A model generated the notes under the pieces. It searched no databases. It was not told the origin of the DNA and saw only the letters and a program-made list of their open reading frames with translations. Source: Siderastrea radians (taxonomy: Eukaryota > Cnidaria > Anthozoa > Scleractinia > Rhizangiidae). From it: a stretch of DNA of 64,000 nucleotides. Shown here piece by piece: positions 35,834 through 48,588 of this stretch; the first letter of the stretch is position 1, and every line of letters starts with the position of its first letter. The DNA lies in assembly GCA_964017195.1 (NCBI GenBank), contig OZ024896.1:558001-622000 (forward strand), in the 5' to 3' direction. The position numbers were made by a program, and so were the translations under genes.

Positions 35834-38384
35834 ATCATTATTACAATTTTCTTTGGTGAAGAAATAAACAAAGACAACATATTCCTTTTTCTAGATGCTG
35901 GAAGAAAGAAACCCAATCAATTGCAACTGTCCTACTCATATGTGTATGTGTATTCTAGTCAGTGGGGGGCATAGTAACATGTGCTGTGCAATATTAAATT
36001 GAGCCATGATGTATAGTGTCCAATTAATTCTCAAATCAGGGCTATAGAGAAGGTGTTTGAGTTCTAAACCGCTCTAATGAAATTAACCTGCCTACATGAC
36101 AGAATTGACTTTCAACCAAACAGATCTTATTTAAGGTTCTGATTCATGTAATATTATTTTAGATAGTTTCTCATGTTCCCGAAGTAAGATGCGAAAACTG
36201 TTACCTTACAGATTTCATTTCTTTTCTTCCCTGCTTGTCCACTCATCATCATCACATCCTTTATTTAAACACGATAAAAAATTTAAAGCATAATGCTTGT
36301 GGGGTCACGTAATTAATTAGATATAGTACGTAACTACGATACTTCTAGCAAGAATATTATTCGATAAGAAATTGAACACCCCACACGACAAGGCCATATA
36401 GAACTGAAGGAAGGATAACCTGAAAATACAAATCCAATAGGGCATCCCTGCTTAGAAACGAACTTCTCTTTAAGAGGTTCAGTTTGTTAACAAAATTCTT
36501 TTGTTACTACGCATGTTGGTTTGATTTGCCGCTGTCTTCTCAAGTCTCTCTGTTTTTCTCAAGCAACTAAATTATAACCCGCTGCTTTTATTTACTCATT
36601 AGGGTGCAGGGTTCTTTGATACGCTTTTTCTCGAGTTATTTTAACCATTAGCCCCTTTTCTTCCTTTTCACAAATAACAACCTCTCTTTCTTTAGGTGAA
36701 GGATAACACGTTGAACATCCATGAAAATGACAGCTATGATACTGAAATATGGTTTTGCCTCATGATGGTAACCATCAACAGGATGTTTGGCAATCATGCG
36801 CTCACCTCCATGACCGCAACCGTGGTGTTGTATGTGGATTCCACCCTGTCTCGACTTATATTCTATCCAACAACAAGCTTTGATGCCAAAGTTACCTTTC
36901 GGATAGAGCCCGCGTTCAAACAAAGACTGGTGTGCAAAGATCCTTTCCCCAGGGCATTTGATTTCGCTTTGGCCTTTTGAGCATGATTTGGCGTGACGCA
37001 GAAGATTACACGACCTTGTAAATCTTGCATCACAGTGAGCACCACATAGCTTTTTGTAGTCTTTTCCAAATCGGTGATTAAAAAGGTATGTTCTTTAAAA
37101 ATACCAATTGTCATGGGTGAGGTTTTTCCATCTTTCTCATCCTCCCCCAACACCTCCCTCGCCTCCCCCATATGGACTTTAAAGTGACCCTTTAACGCAA
37201 AAAACCCCTCCGGTGTCACATCATACACAATAATTTCTTGACTGAAATGTTTAAAAATTAATGGAATGTGTTCAAATTCTACAATTTCATTTGGAATGTC
37301 GTGCAATCTGAAAATTTCTCTCGCAAGCTCTGTTGTTTTTCGTAGATTATCTTTCTTGTGAGCCTCACGGTGTACTGCTAAACATCGAAACACACAGATT
37401 ACCATCAAAAACATCGAGAGCAATGAATCCTTTCTCCGTGCACAACCAATTTGGTAAGCGCCCTTCTACCCTCAGCGGTTGTCGATCTAAAATAACTTTA
37501 ATTTGGACCCACAGGTACTTTTTAAACAAATTTTGTGCTCGGTAGGTTAATGTTTTCAGTGCCCAACCGTCCTTCTTCTTGCCGTTCCAACCACGCTTGT
37601 GCGTCACCATGAGTAGCAAACCAAGGACTTTTCTGTCTTTTCTGTCTTGTCCAAACAACAGTTTTGATCGTTTCAATATTTCTTAAAAGATAGATGTAAG
37701 AGTAATTTATTTTAAACCTGTTGTAAACAGAGTCACGAATCTTATCCATCATTTCTGAAACTAACGTATTATTTAGATTAGAAGCGTATGGAAAGCGCCA
37801 GCTGATTGCTTGGTGCTTTGTGAATGCTATATAATTATGGTCCTGGTCGGTATCCTCTACAGCTGACATTTTAGAACATGACAATATTAATATTTTTATT
37901 CTCTCATCCAGGAAAAATGATTTTCAAGGACAAACTAACTGGAGAATAGACAAAAATTCATAACCCAAGTCGATAGTGGGAAGGTGATGCCAAATTGTTC
38001 TTTCAGTCTTGGTAAGCTGCACGTTTTGTTTTGTCATTATGCCATTGCATTGAATGGAATGAGTGGAGTCAATTTCAGCCTGTAATCTTATAAGTAATCT
38101 CCGGTGACAACATATCCAACAAAACATGACAACATAATTGGCATAAGGTCCTGTTAAAGACTAATTTATCATATCTATAAAATGTCAGCACACATAAGGT
38201 CATCAACTCGCTTTGACTTCTCCCTGAAAAACAAACCAGTTTGTAGAAATGGGACGTGTCACAAGAAACAAATTTTGGTCCCGGCATCTAGATTTTGCAT
38301 GAAAGGACTTGGTTCCCGGGACTATTTGCAGGGGACATGTAGGAAAAATTGCAGTGGTGACGTTAGATCTTTTAAAGGTTATTC
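35834..38384. repeat. Unit 15 (2551 bp), first of the homogeneous block
   Basis: First unit with a single TCATCCTCC (37137-37145) instead of two. It also carries AACAACAG, GTCAATTTC and CTCCGG, which are shared with unit 16 and partly with unit 19. Confidence 0.95.
36562..37869 (-). pseudogene. Polymerase-like pseudogene, unit 15 copy
   Basis: First copy with the in-frame loss of three acidic codons in segment C (EDEK), from the 9-bp repeat contraction at 37137-37145. Confidence 0.7.
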
Positions 38385-40935
38385 ATCATTATTACAATTT
38401 TCTTTGGTGAAGAAATAAACAAAGACAACATATTCCTTTTTCTAGATGCTGGAAGAAAGAAACCCAATCAATTGCAACTGTCCTACTCATATGTGTATGT
38501 GTATTCTAGTCAGTGGGGGGCATAGTAACATGTGCTGTGCAATATTAAATTGAGCCATGATGTATAGTGTCCAATTAATTCTCAAATCAGGGCTATAGAG
38601 AAGGTGTTTGAGTTCTAAACCGCTCTAATGAAATTAACCTGCCTACATGACAGAATTGACTTTCAACCAAACAGATCTTATTTAAGGTTCTGATTCATGT
38701 AATATTATTTTAGATAGTTTCTCATGTTCCCGAAGTAAGATGCGAAAACTGTTACCTTACAGATTTCATTTCTTTTCTTCCCTGCTTGTCCACTCATCAT
38801 CATCACATCCTTTATTTAAACACGATAAAAAATTTAAAGCATAATGCTTGTGGGGTCACGTAATTAATTAGATATAGTACGTAACTACGATACTTCTAGC
38901 AAGAATATTATTCGATAAGAAATTGAACACCCCACACGACAAGGCCATATAGAACTGAAGGAAGGATAACCTGAAAATACAAATCCAATAGGGCATCCCT
39001 GCTTAGAAACGAACTTCTCTTTAAGAGGTTCAGTTTGTTAACAAAATTCTTTTGTTACTACGCATGTTGGTTTGATTTGCCGCTGTCTTCTCAAGTCTCT
39101 CTGTTTTTCTCAAGCAACTAAATTATAACCCGCTGCTTTTATTTACTCATTAGGGTGCAGGGTTCTTTGATACGCTTTTTCTCGAGTTATTTTAACCATT
39201 AGCCCCTTTTCTTCCTTTTCACAAATAACAACCTCTCTTTCTTTAGGTGAAGGATAACACGTTGAACATCCATGAAAATGACAGCTATGATACTGAAATA
39301 TGGTTTTGCCTCATGATGGTAACCATCAACAGGATGTTTGGCAATCATGCGCTCACCTCCATGACCGCAACCGTGGTGTTGTATGTGGATTCCACCCTGT
39401 CTCGACTTATATTCTATCCAACAACAAGCTTTGATGCCAAAGTTACCTTTCGGATAGAGCCCGCGTTCAAACAAAGACTGGTGTGCAAAGATCCTTTCCC
39501 CAGGGCATTTGATTTCGCTTTGGCCTTTTGAGCATGATTTGGCGTGACGCAGAAGATTACACGACCTTGTAAATCTTGCATCACAGTGAGCACCACATAG
39601 CTTTTTGTAGTCTTTTCCAAATCGGTGATTAAAAAGGTATGTTCTTTAAAAATACCAATTGTCATGGGTGAGGTTTTTCCATCTTTCTCATCCTCCCCCA
39701 ACACCTCCCTCGCCTCCCCCATATGGACTTTAAAGTGACCCTTTAACGCAAAAAACCCCTCCGGTGTCACATCATACACAATAATTTCTTGACTGAAATG
39801 TTTAAAAATTAATGGAATGTGTTCAAATTCTACAATTTCATTTGGAATGTCGTGCAATCTGAAAATTTCTCTCGCAAGCTCTGTTGTTTTTCGTAGATTA
39901 TCTTTCTTGTGAGCCTCACGGTGTACTGCTAAACATCGAAACACACAGATTACCATCAAAAACATCGAGAGCAATGAATCCTTTCTCCGTGCACAACCAA
40001 TTTGGTAAGCGCCCTTCTACCCTCAGCGGTTGTCGATCTAAAATAACTTTAATTTGGACCCACAGGTACTTTTTAAACAAATTTTGTGCTCGGTAGGTTA
40101 ATGTTTTCAGTGCCCAACCGTCCTTCTTCTTGCCGTTCCAACCACGCTTGTGCGTCACCATGAGTAGCAAACCAAGGACTTTTCTGTCTTTTCTGTCTTG
40201 TCCAAACAACAGTTTTGATCGTTTCAATATTTCTTAAAAGATAGATGTAAGAGTAATTTATTTTAAACCTGTTGTAAACAGAGTCACGAATCTTATCCAT
40301 CATTTCTGAAACTAACGTATTATTTAGATTAGAAGCGTATGGAAAGCGCCAGCTGATTGCTTGGTGCTTTGTGAATGCTATATAATTATGGTCCTGGTCG
40401 GTATCCTCTACAGCTGACATTTTAGAACATGACAATATTAATATTTTTATTCTCTCATCCAGGAAAAATGATTTTCAAGGACAAACTAACTGGAGAATAG
40501 ACAAAAATTCATAACCCAAGTCGATAGTGGGAAGGTGATGCCAAATTGTTCTTTCAGTCTTGGTAAGCTGCACGTTTTGTTTTGTCATTATGCCATTGCA
40601 TTGAATGGAATGAGTGGAGTCAATTTCAGCCTGTAATCTTATAAGTAATCTCCGGTGACAACATATCCAACAAAACATGACAACATAATTGGCATAAGGT
40701 CCTGTTAAAGACTAATTTATCATATCTATAAAATGTCAGCACACATAAGGTCATCAACTCGCTTTGACTTCTCCCTGAAAAACAAACCAGTTTGTAGAAA
40801 TGGGACGTGTCACAAGAAACAAATTTTGGTCCCGGCATCTAGATTTTGCATGAAAGGACTTGGTTCCCGGGACTATTTGCAGGGGACATGTAGGAAAAAT
40901 TGCAGTGGTGACGTTAGATCTTTTAAAGGTTATTC
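38385..40935. repeat. Unit 16 (2551 bp)
   Basis: Same state as unit 15 at every diagnostic site I compared. I noticed no private change. Confidence 0.95.
39113..40420 (-). pseudogene. Polymerase-like pseudogene, unit 16 copy
   Basis: Same as the unit 15 copy at all sites compared (EDEK, TVVWTRQ). Confidence 0.7.
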
Positions 40936-43486
40936 ATCATTATTACAATTTTCTTTGGTGAAGAAATAAACAAAGACAACATATTCCTTTTTCTAGATGC
41001 TGGAAGAAAGAAACCCAATCAATTGCAACTGTCCTACTCATATGTGTATGTGTATTCTAGTCAGTGGGGGGCATAGTAACATGTGCTGTGCAATATTAAA
41101 TTGAGCCATGATGTATAGTGTCCAATTAATTCTCAAATCAGGGCTATAGAGAAGGTGTTTGAGTTCTAAACCGCTCTAATGAAATTAACCTGCCTACATG
41201 ACAGAATTGACTTTCAACCAAACAGATCTTATTTAAGGTTCTGATTCATGTAATATTATTTTAGATAGTTTCTCATGTTCCCGAAGTAAGATGCGAAAAC
41301 TGTTACCTTACAGATTTCATTTCTTTTCTTCCCTGCTTGTCCACTCATCATCATCACATCCTTTATTTAAACACGATAAAAAATTTAAAGCATAATGCTT
41401 GTGGGGTCACGTAATTAATTAGATATAGTACGTAACTACGATACTTCTAGCAAGAATATTATTCGATAAGAAATTGAACACCCCACACGACAAGGCCATA
41501 TAGAACTGAAGGAAGGATAACCTGAAAATACAAATCCAATAGGGCATCCCTGCTTAGAAACGAACTTCTCTTTAAGAGGTTCAGTTTGTTAACAAAATTC
41601 TTTTGTTACTACGCATGTTGGTTTGATTTGCCGCTGTCTTCTCAAGTCTCTCTGTTTTTCTCAAGCAACTAAATTATAACCCGCTGCTTTTATTTACTCA
41701 TTAGGGTGCAGGGTTCTTTGATACGCTTTTTCTCGAGTTATTTTAACCATTAGCCCCTTTTCTTCCTTTTCACAAATAACAACCTCTCTTTCTTTAGGTG
41801 AAGGATAACACGTTGAACATCCATGAAAATGACAGCTATGATACTGAAATATGGTTTTGCCTCATGATGGTAACCATCAACAGGATGTTTGGCAATCATG
41901 CGCTCACCTCCATGACCGCAACCGTGGTGTTGTATGTGGATTCCACCCTGTCTCGACTTATATTCTATCCAACAACAAGCTTTGATGCCAAAGTTACCTT
42001 TCGGATAGAGCCCGCGTTCAAACAAAGACTGGTGTGCAAAGATCCTTTCCCCAGGGCATTTGATTTCGCTTTGGCCTTTTGAGCATGATTTGGCGTGACG
42101 CAGAAGATTACACGACCTTGTAAATCTTGCATCACAGTGAGCACCACATAGCTTTTTGTAGTCTTTTCCAAATCGGTGATTAAAAAGGTATGTTCTTTAA
42201 AAATACCAATTGTCATGGGTGAGGTTTTTCCATCTTTCTCATCCTCCCCCAACACCTCCCTCGCCTCCCCCATATGGACTTTAAAGTGACCCTTTAACGC
42301 AAAAAACCCCTCCGGTGTCACATCATACACAATAATTTCTTGACTGAAATGTTTAAAAATTAATGGAATGTGTTCAAATTCTACAATTTCATTTGGAATG
42401 TCGTGCAATCTGAAAATTTCTCTCGCAAGCTCTGTTGTTTTTCGTAGATTATCTTTCTTGTGAGCCTCACGGTGTACTGCTAAACATCGAAACACACAGA
42501 TTACCATCAAAAACATCGAGAGCAATGAATCCTTTCTCTGTGCACAACCAATTTGGTAAGCGCCCTTCTACCCTCAGCGGTTGTCGATCTAAAATAACTT
42601 TAATTTGGACCCACAGGTACTTTTTAAACAAATTTTGTGCTCGGTAGGTTAATGTTTTCAGTGCCCAACCGTCCTTCTTCTTGCCGTTCCAACCACGCTT
42701 GTGCGTCACCATGAGTAGCAAACCAAGGACTTTTCTGTCTTTTCTGTCTTGTCCAAACAACAGTTTTGATCGTTTCAATATTTCTTAAAAGATAGATGTA
42801 AGAGTAATTTATTTTAAACCTGTTGTAAACAGAGTCACGAATCTTATCCATCATTTCTGAAACTAACGTATTATTTCGATTAGAAGCGTATGGAAAGCGT
42901 CAGCTGATTGCTTGGTGCTTTGTGAATGCTATATAATTATGGTCCTGGTCGGTATCCTCTACAGCTGACATTTTAGAACATGACAATATTAATATTTTTA
43001 TTCTCTCATCCAGGAAAAATGATTTTCAAGGACAAACTAACTGGAGAATAGACAAAAATTCATAACCCAAGTCGATAGTGGGAAGGTGATGCCAAATTGT
43101 TCTTTCAGTCTTGGTAAGCTGCACGTTTTGTTTTGTCATTATGCCATTGCATTGAATGGAATGAGTGGAGTCCAATTCAGCCTGTAATCTTATAAGTAAT
43201 CTACGGTGACAACATATCCAACAAAACATGACAACATAATTGGCATAAGGTCCTGTTAAAGACTAATTTATCATATCTATAAAATGTCAGCACACATAAG
43301 GTCATCAACTCGCTTTGACTTCTCCCTGAAAAACAAACCAGTTTGTAGAAATGGGACGTGTCACAAGAAACAAATTTTGGTCCCGGCATCTAGATTTTGC
43401 ATGAAAGGACTTGGTTCCCGGGACTATTTGCAGGGGACATGTAGGAAAAATTGCAGTGGTGACGTTAGATCTTTTAAAGGTTATTC
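40936..43486. repeat. Unit 17 (2551 bp)
   Basis: AACAACAG as in units 14-16, but GTCCAATTC and CTACGG. Private C-to-T changes lie at 42539 and 42900. TTATTTCGAT near 42871 is shared with unit 21. Confidence 0.95.
41664..42971 (-). pseudogene. Polymerase-like pseudogene, unit 17 copy
   Basis: A private C-to-T change at 42900 turns the Trp codon of ISWRFP into TGA (42900-42902), a new nonsense change in an already dead frame. ASNLNN reads ASNRNN, as in unit 21. Confidence 0.7.
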
Positions 43487-46037
43487 ATCATTATTACAAT
43501 TTTCTTTGGTGAAGAAATAAACAAAGACAACATATTCCTTTTTCTAGATGCTGGAAGAAAGAAACCCAATCAATTGCAACTGTCCTACTCATATGTGTAT
43601 GTGTATTCTAGTCAGTGGGGGGCATAGTAACATGTGCTGTGCAATATTAAATTGAGCCATGATGTATAGTGTCCAATTAATTCTCAAATCAGGGCTATAG
43701 AGAAGGTGTTTGAGTTCTAAACCGCTCTAATGAAATTAACCTGCCTACATGACAGAATTGACTTTCAACCAAACAGATCTTATTTAAGGTTCTGATTCAT
43801 GTAATATTATTTTAGATAGTTTCTCATGTTCCCGAAGTAAGATGCGAAAACTGTTACCTTACAGATTTCATTTCTTTTCTTCCCTGCTTGTCCACTCATC
43901 ATCATCACATCCTTTATTTAAACACGATAAAAAATTTAAAGCATAATGCTTGTGGGGTCACGTAATTAATTAGATATAGTACGTAACTACGATACTTCTA
44001 GCAAGAATATTATTCGATAAGAAATTGAACACCCCACACGACAAGGCCATATAGAACTGAAGGAAGGATAACCTGAAAATACAAATCCAATAGGGCATCC
44101 CTGCTTAGAAACGAACTTCTCTTTAAGAGGTTCAGTTTGTTAACAAAATTCTTTTGTTACTACGCATGTTGGTTTGATTTGCCGCTGTCTTCTCAAGTCT
44201 CTCTGTTTTTCTCAAGCAACTAAATTATAACCCGCTGCTTTTATTTACTCATTAGGGTGCAGGGTTCTTTGATACGCTTTTTCTCGAGTTATTTTAACCA
44301 TTAGCCCCTTTTCTTCCTTTTCACAAATAACAACCTCTCTTTCTTTAGGTGAAGGATAACACGTTGAACATCCATGAAAATGACAGCTATGATACTGAAA
44401 TATGGTTTTGCCTCATGATGGTAACCATCAACAGGATGTTTGGCAATCATGCGCTCACCTCCATGACCGCAACCGTGGTGTTGTATGTGGATTCCACCCT
44501 GTCTCGACTTATATTCTATCCAACAACAAGCTTTGATGCCAAAGTTACCTTTCGGATAGAGCCCGCGTTCAAACAAAGACTGGTGTGCAAAGATCCTTTC
44601 CCCAGGGCATTTGATTTCGCTTTGGCCTTTTGAGCATGATTTGGCGTGACGCAGAAGATTACACGACCTTGTAAATCTTGCATCACAGTGAGCACCACAT
44701 AGCTTTTTGTAGTCTTTTCCAAATCGGTGATTAAAAAGGTATGTTCTTTAAAAATACCAATTGTCATGGGTGAGGTTTTTCCATCTTTCTCATCCTCCCC
44801 CAACACCTCCCTCGCCTCCCCCATATGGACTTTAAAGTGACCCTTTAACGCAAAAAACCCCTCCGGTGTCACATCATACACAATAATTTCTTGACTGAAA
44901 TGTTTAAAAATTAATGGAATGTGTTCAAATTCTACAATTTCATTTGGAATGTCGTGCAATCTGAAAATTTCTCTCGCAAGCTCTGTTGTTTTTCGTAGAT
45001 TATCTTTCTTGTGAGCCTCACGGTGTACTGCTAAACATCGAAACACACAGATTACCATCAAAAACATCGAGAGCAATGAATCCTTTCTCCGTGCACAACC
45101 AATTTGGTAAGCGCCCTTCTACCCTCAGCGGTTGTCGATCTAAAATAACTTTAATTTGGACCCACAGGTACTTTTTAAACAAATTTTGTGCTCGGTAGGT
45201 TAATGTTTTCAGTGCCCAACCGTCCTTCTTCTTGCCGTTCCAACCACGCTTGTGCGTCACCATGAGTAGCAAACCAAGGACTTTTCTGTCTTTTCTGTCT
45301 TGTCCAAACAAGAGTTTTGATCGTTTCAATATTTCTTAAAAGATAGATGTAAGAGTAATTTATTTTAAACCTGTTGTAAACAGAGTCACGAATCTTATCC
45401 ATCATTTCTGAAACTAACGTATTATTTAGATTAGAAGCGTATGGAAAGCGCCAGCTGATTGCTTGGTGCTTTGTGAATGCTATATAATTATGGTCCTGGT
45501 CGGTATCCTCTACAGCTGACATTTTAGAACATGACAATATTAATATTTTTATTCTCTCATCCAGGAAAAATGATTTTCAAGGACAAACTAACTGGAGAAT
45601 AGACAAAAATTCATAACCCAAGTCGATAGTGGGAAGGTGATGCCAAATTGTTCTTTCAGTCTTGGTAAGCTGCACGTTTTGTTTTGTCATTATGCCATTG
45701 CATTGAATGGAATGAGTGGAGTCCAATTCAGCCTGTAATCTTATAAGTAATCTACGGTGACAACATATCCAACAAAACATGACAACATAATTGGCATAAG
45801 GTCCTGTTAAAGACTAATTTATCATATCTATAAAATGTCAGCACACATAAGGTCATCAACTCGCTTTGACTTCTCCCTGAAAAACAAACCAGTTTGTAGA
45901 AATGGGACGTGTCACAAGAAACAAATTTTGGTCCCGGCATCTAGATTTTGCATGAAAGGACTTGGTTCCCGGGACTATTTGCAGGGGACATGTAGGAAAA
46001 ATTGCAGTGGTGACGTTAGATCTTTTAAAGGTTATTC
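43487..46037. repeat. Unit 18 (2551 bp)
   Basis: Has the common state (AACAAGAG, GTCCAATTC, CTACGG) also found in units 22-25. I noticed no private change. Confidence 0.95.
44215..45522 (-). pseudogene. Polymerase-like pseudogene, unit 18 copy
   Basis: EDEK type with TLVWTRQ, the common state of the right-hand block. Confidence 0.7.
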
Positions 46038-48588
46038 ATCATTATTACAATTTTCTTTGGTGAAGAAATAAACAAAGACAACATATTCCTTTTTCTAGAT
46101 GCTGGAAGAAAGAAACCCAATCAATTGCAACTGTCCTACTCATATGTGTATGTGTATTCTAGTCAGTGGGGGGCATAGTAACATGTGCTGTGCAATATTA
46201 AATTGAGCCATGATGTATAGTGTCCAATTAATTCTCAAATCAGGGCTATAGAGAAGGTGTTTGAGTTCTAAACCGCTCTAATGAAATTAACCTGCCTACA
46301 TGACAGAATTGACTTTCAACCAAACAGATCTTATTTAAGGTTCTGATTCATGTAATATTATTTTAGATAGTTTCTCATGTTCCCGAAGTAAGATGCGAAA
46401 ACTGTTACCTTACAGATTTCATTTCTTTTCTTCCCTGCTTGTCCACTCATCATCATCACATCCTTTATTTAAACACGATAAAAAATTTAAAGCATAATGC
46501 TTGTGGGGTCACGTAATTAATTAGATATAGTACGTAACTACGATACTTCTAGCAAGAATATTATTCGATAAGAAATTGAACACCCCACACGACAAGGCCA
46601 TATAGAACTGAAGGAAGGATAACCTGAAAATACAAATCCAATAGGGCATCCCTGCTTAGAAACGAACTTCTCTTTAAGAGGTTCAGTTTGTTAACAAAAT
46701 TCTTTTGTTACTACGCATGTTGGTTTGATTTGCCGCTGTCTTCTCAAGTCTCTCTGTTTTTCTCAAGCAACTAAATTATAACCCGCTGCTTTTATTTACT
46801 CATTAGGGTGCAGGGTTCTTTGATACGCTTTTTCTCGAGTTATTTTAACCATTAGCCCCTTTTCTTCCTTTTCACAAATAACAACCTCTCTTTCTTTAGG
46901 TGAAGGATAACACGTTGAACATCCATGAAAATGACAGCTATGATACTGAAATATGGTTTTGCCTCATGATGGTAACCATCAACAGGATGTTTGGCAATCA
47001 TGCGCTCACCTCCATGACCGCAACCGTGGTGTTGTATGTGGATTCCACCCTGTCTCGACTTATATTCTATCCAACAACAAGCTTTGATGCCAAAGTTACC
47101 TTTCGGATAGAGCCCGCGTTCAAACAAAGACTGGTGTGCAAAGATCCTTTCCCCAGGGCATTTGATTTCGCTTTGGCCTTTTGAGCATGATTTGGCGTGA
47201 CGCAGAAGATTACATGACCTTGTAAATCTTGCATCACAGTGAGCACCACATAGCTTTTTGTAGTCTTTTCCAAATCGGTGATTAAAAAGGTATGTTCTTT
47301 AAAAATACCAATTGTCATGGGTGAGGTTTTTCCATCTTTCTCATCCTCCCCCAACACCTCCCTCGCCTCCCCCATATGGACTTTAAAGTGACCCTTTAAC
47401 GCAAAAAACCCCTCCGGTGTCACATCATACACAATAATTTCTTGACTGAAATGTTTAAAAATTAATGGAATGTGTTCAAATTCTACAATTTCATTTGGAA
47501 TGTCGTGCAATCTGAAAATTTCTCTCGCAAGCTCTGTTGTTTTTCGTAGATTATCTTTCTTGTGAGCCTCACGGTGTACTGCTAAACATCGAAACACACA
47601 GATTACCATCAAAAACATCGAGAGCAATGAATCCTTTCTCCGTGCACAACCAATTTGGTAAGCGCCCTTCTACCCTCAGCGGTTGTCGATCTAAAATAAC
47701 TTTAATTTGGACCCACAGGTACTTTTTAAACAAATTTTGTGCTCGGTAGGTTAATGTTTTCAGTGCCCAACCGTCCTTCTTCTTGCCGTTCCAACCACGC
47801 TTGTGCGTCACCATGAGTAGCAAACCAAGGACTTTTCTGTCTTTTCTGTCTTGTCCAAACAAGAGTTTTGATCGTTTCAATATTTCTTAAAAGATAGATG
47901 TAAGAGTAATTTATTTTAAACCTGTTGTAAACAGAGTCACGAATCTTATCCATCATTTCTGAAACTAACGTATTATTTAGATTAGAAGCGTATGGAAAGC
48001 GCCAGCTGATTGCTTGGTGCTTTGTGAATGCTATATAATTATGGTCCTGGTCGGTATCCTCTACAGCTGACATTTTAGAACATGACAATATTAATATTTT
48101 TATTCTCTCATCCAGGAAAAATGATTTTCAAGGACAAACTAACTGGAGAATAGACAAAAATTCATAACCCAAGTCGATAGTGGGAAGGTGATGCCAAATT
48201 GTTCTTTCAGTCTTGGTAAGCTGCACGTTTTGTTTTGTCATTATGCCATTGCATTGAATGGAATGAGTGGAGTCAATTTCAGCCTGTAATCTTATAAGTA
48301 ATCTCCGGTAACAACATATCCAACAAAACATGACAACATAATTGGCATAAGGTCCTGTTAAAGACTAATTTATCATATCTATAAAATGTCAGCACACATA
48401 AGGTCATCAACTCGCTTTGACTTCTCCCTGAAAAACAAACCAGTTTGTAGAAATGGGACGTGTCACAAGAAACAAATTTTGGTCCCGGCATCTAGATTTT
48501 GCATGAAAGGACTTGGTTCCCGGGACTATTTGCAGGGGACATGTAGGAAAAATTGCAGTGGTGACGTTAGATCTTTTAAAGGTTATTC
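46038..48588. repeat. Unit 19 (2551 bp)
   Basis: Carries GTCAATTTC and CTCCGG like units 15 and 16, but AACAAGAG. Private changes include TACATGACC (T at 47215) and CCGGTAAC near 48305. Confidence 0.95.
46766..48073 (-). pseudogene. Polymerase-like pseudogene, unit 19 copy
   Basis: EDEK type. The private change at 47215 falls in the zinc-finger-like part and is silent in the polymerase-like frame (Ser). Confidence 0.7.
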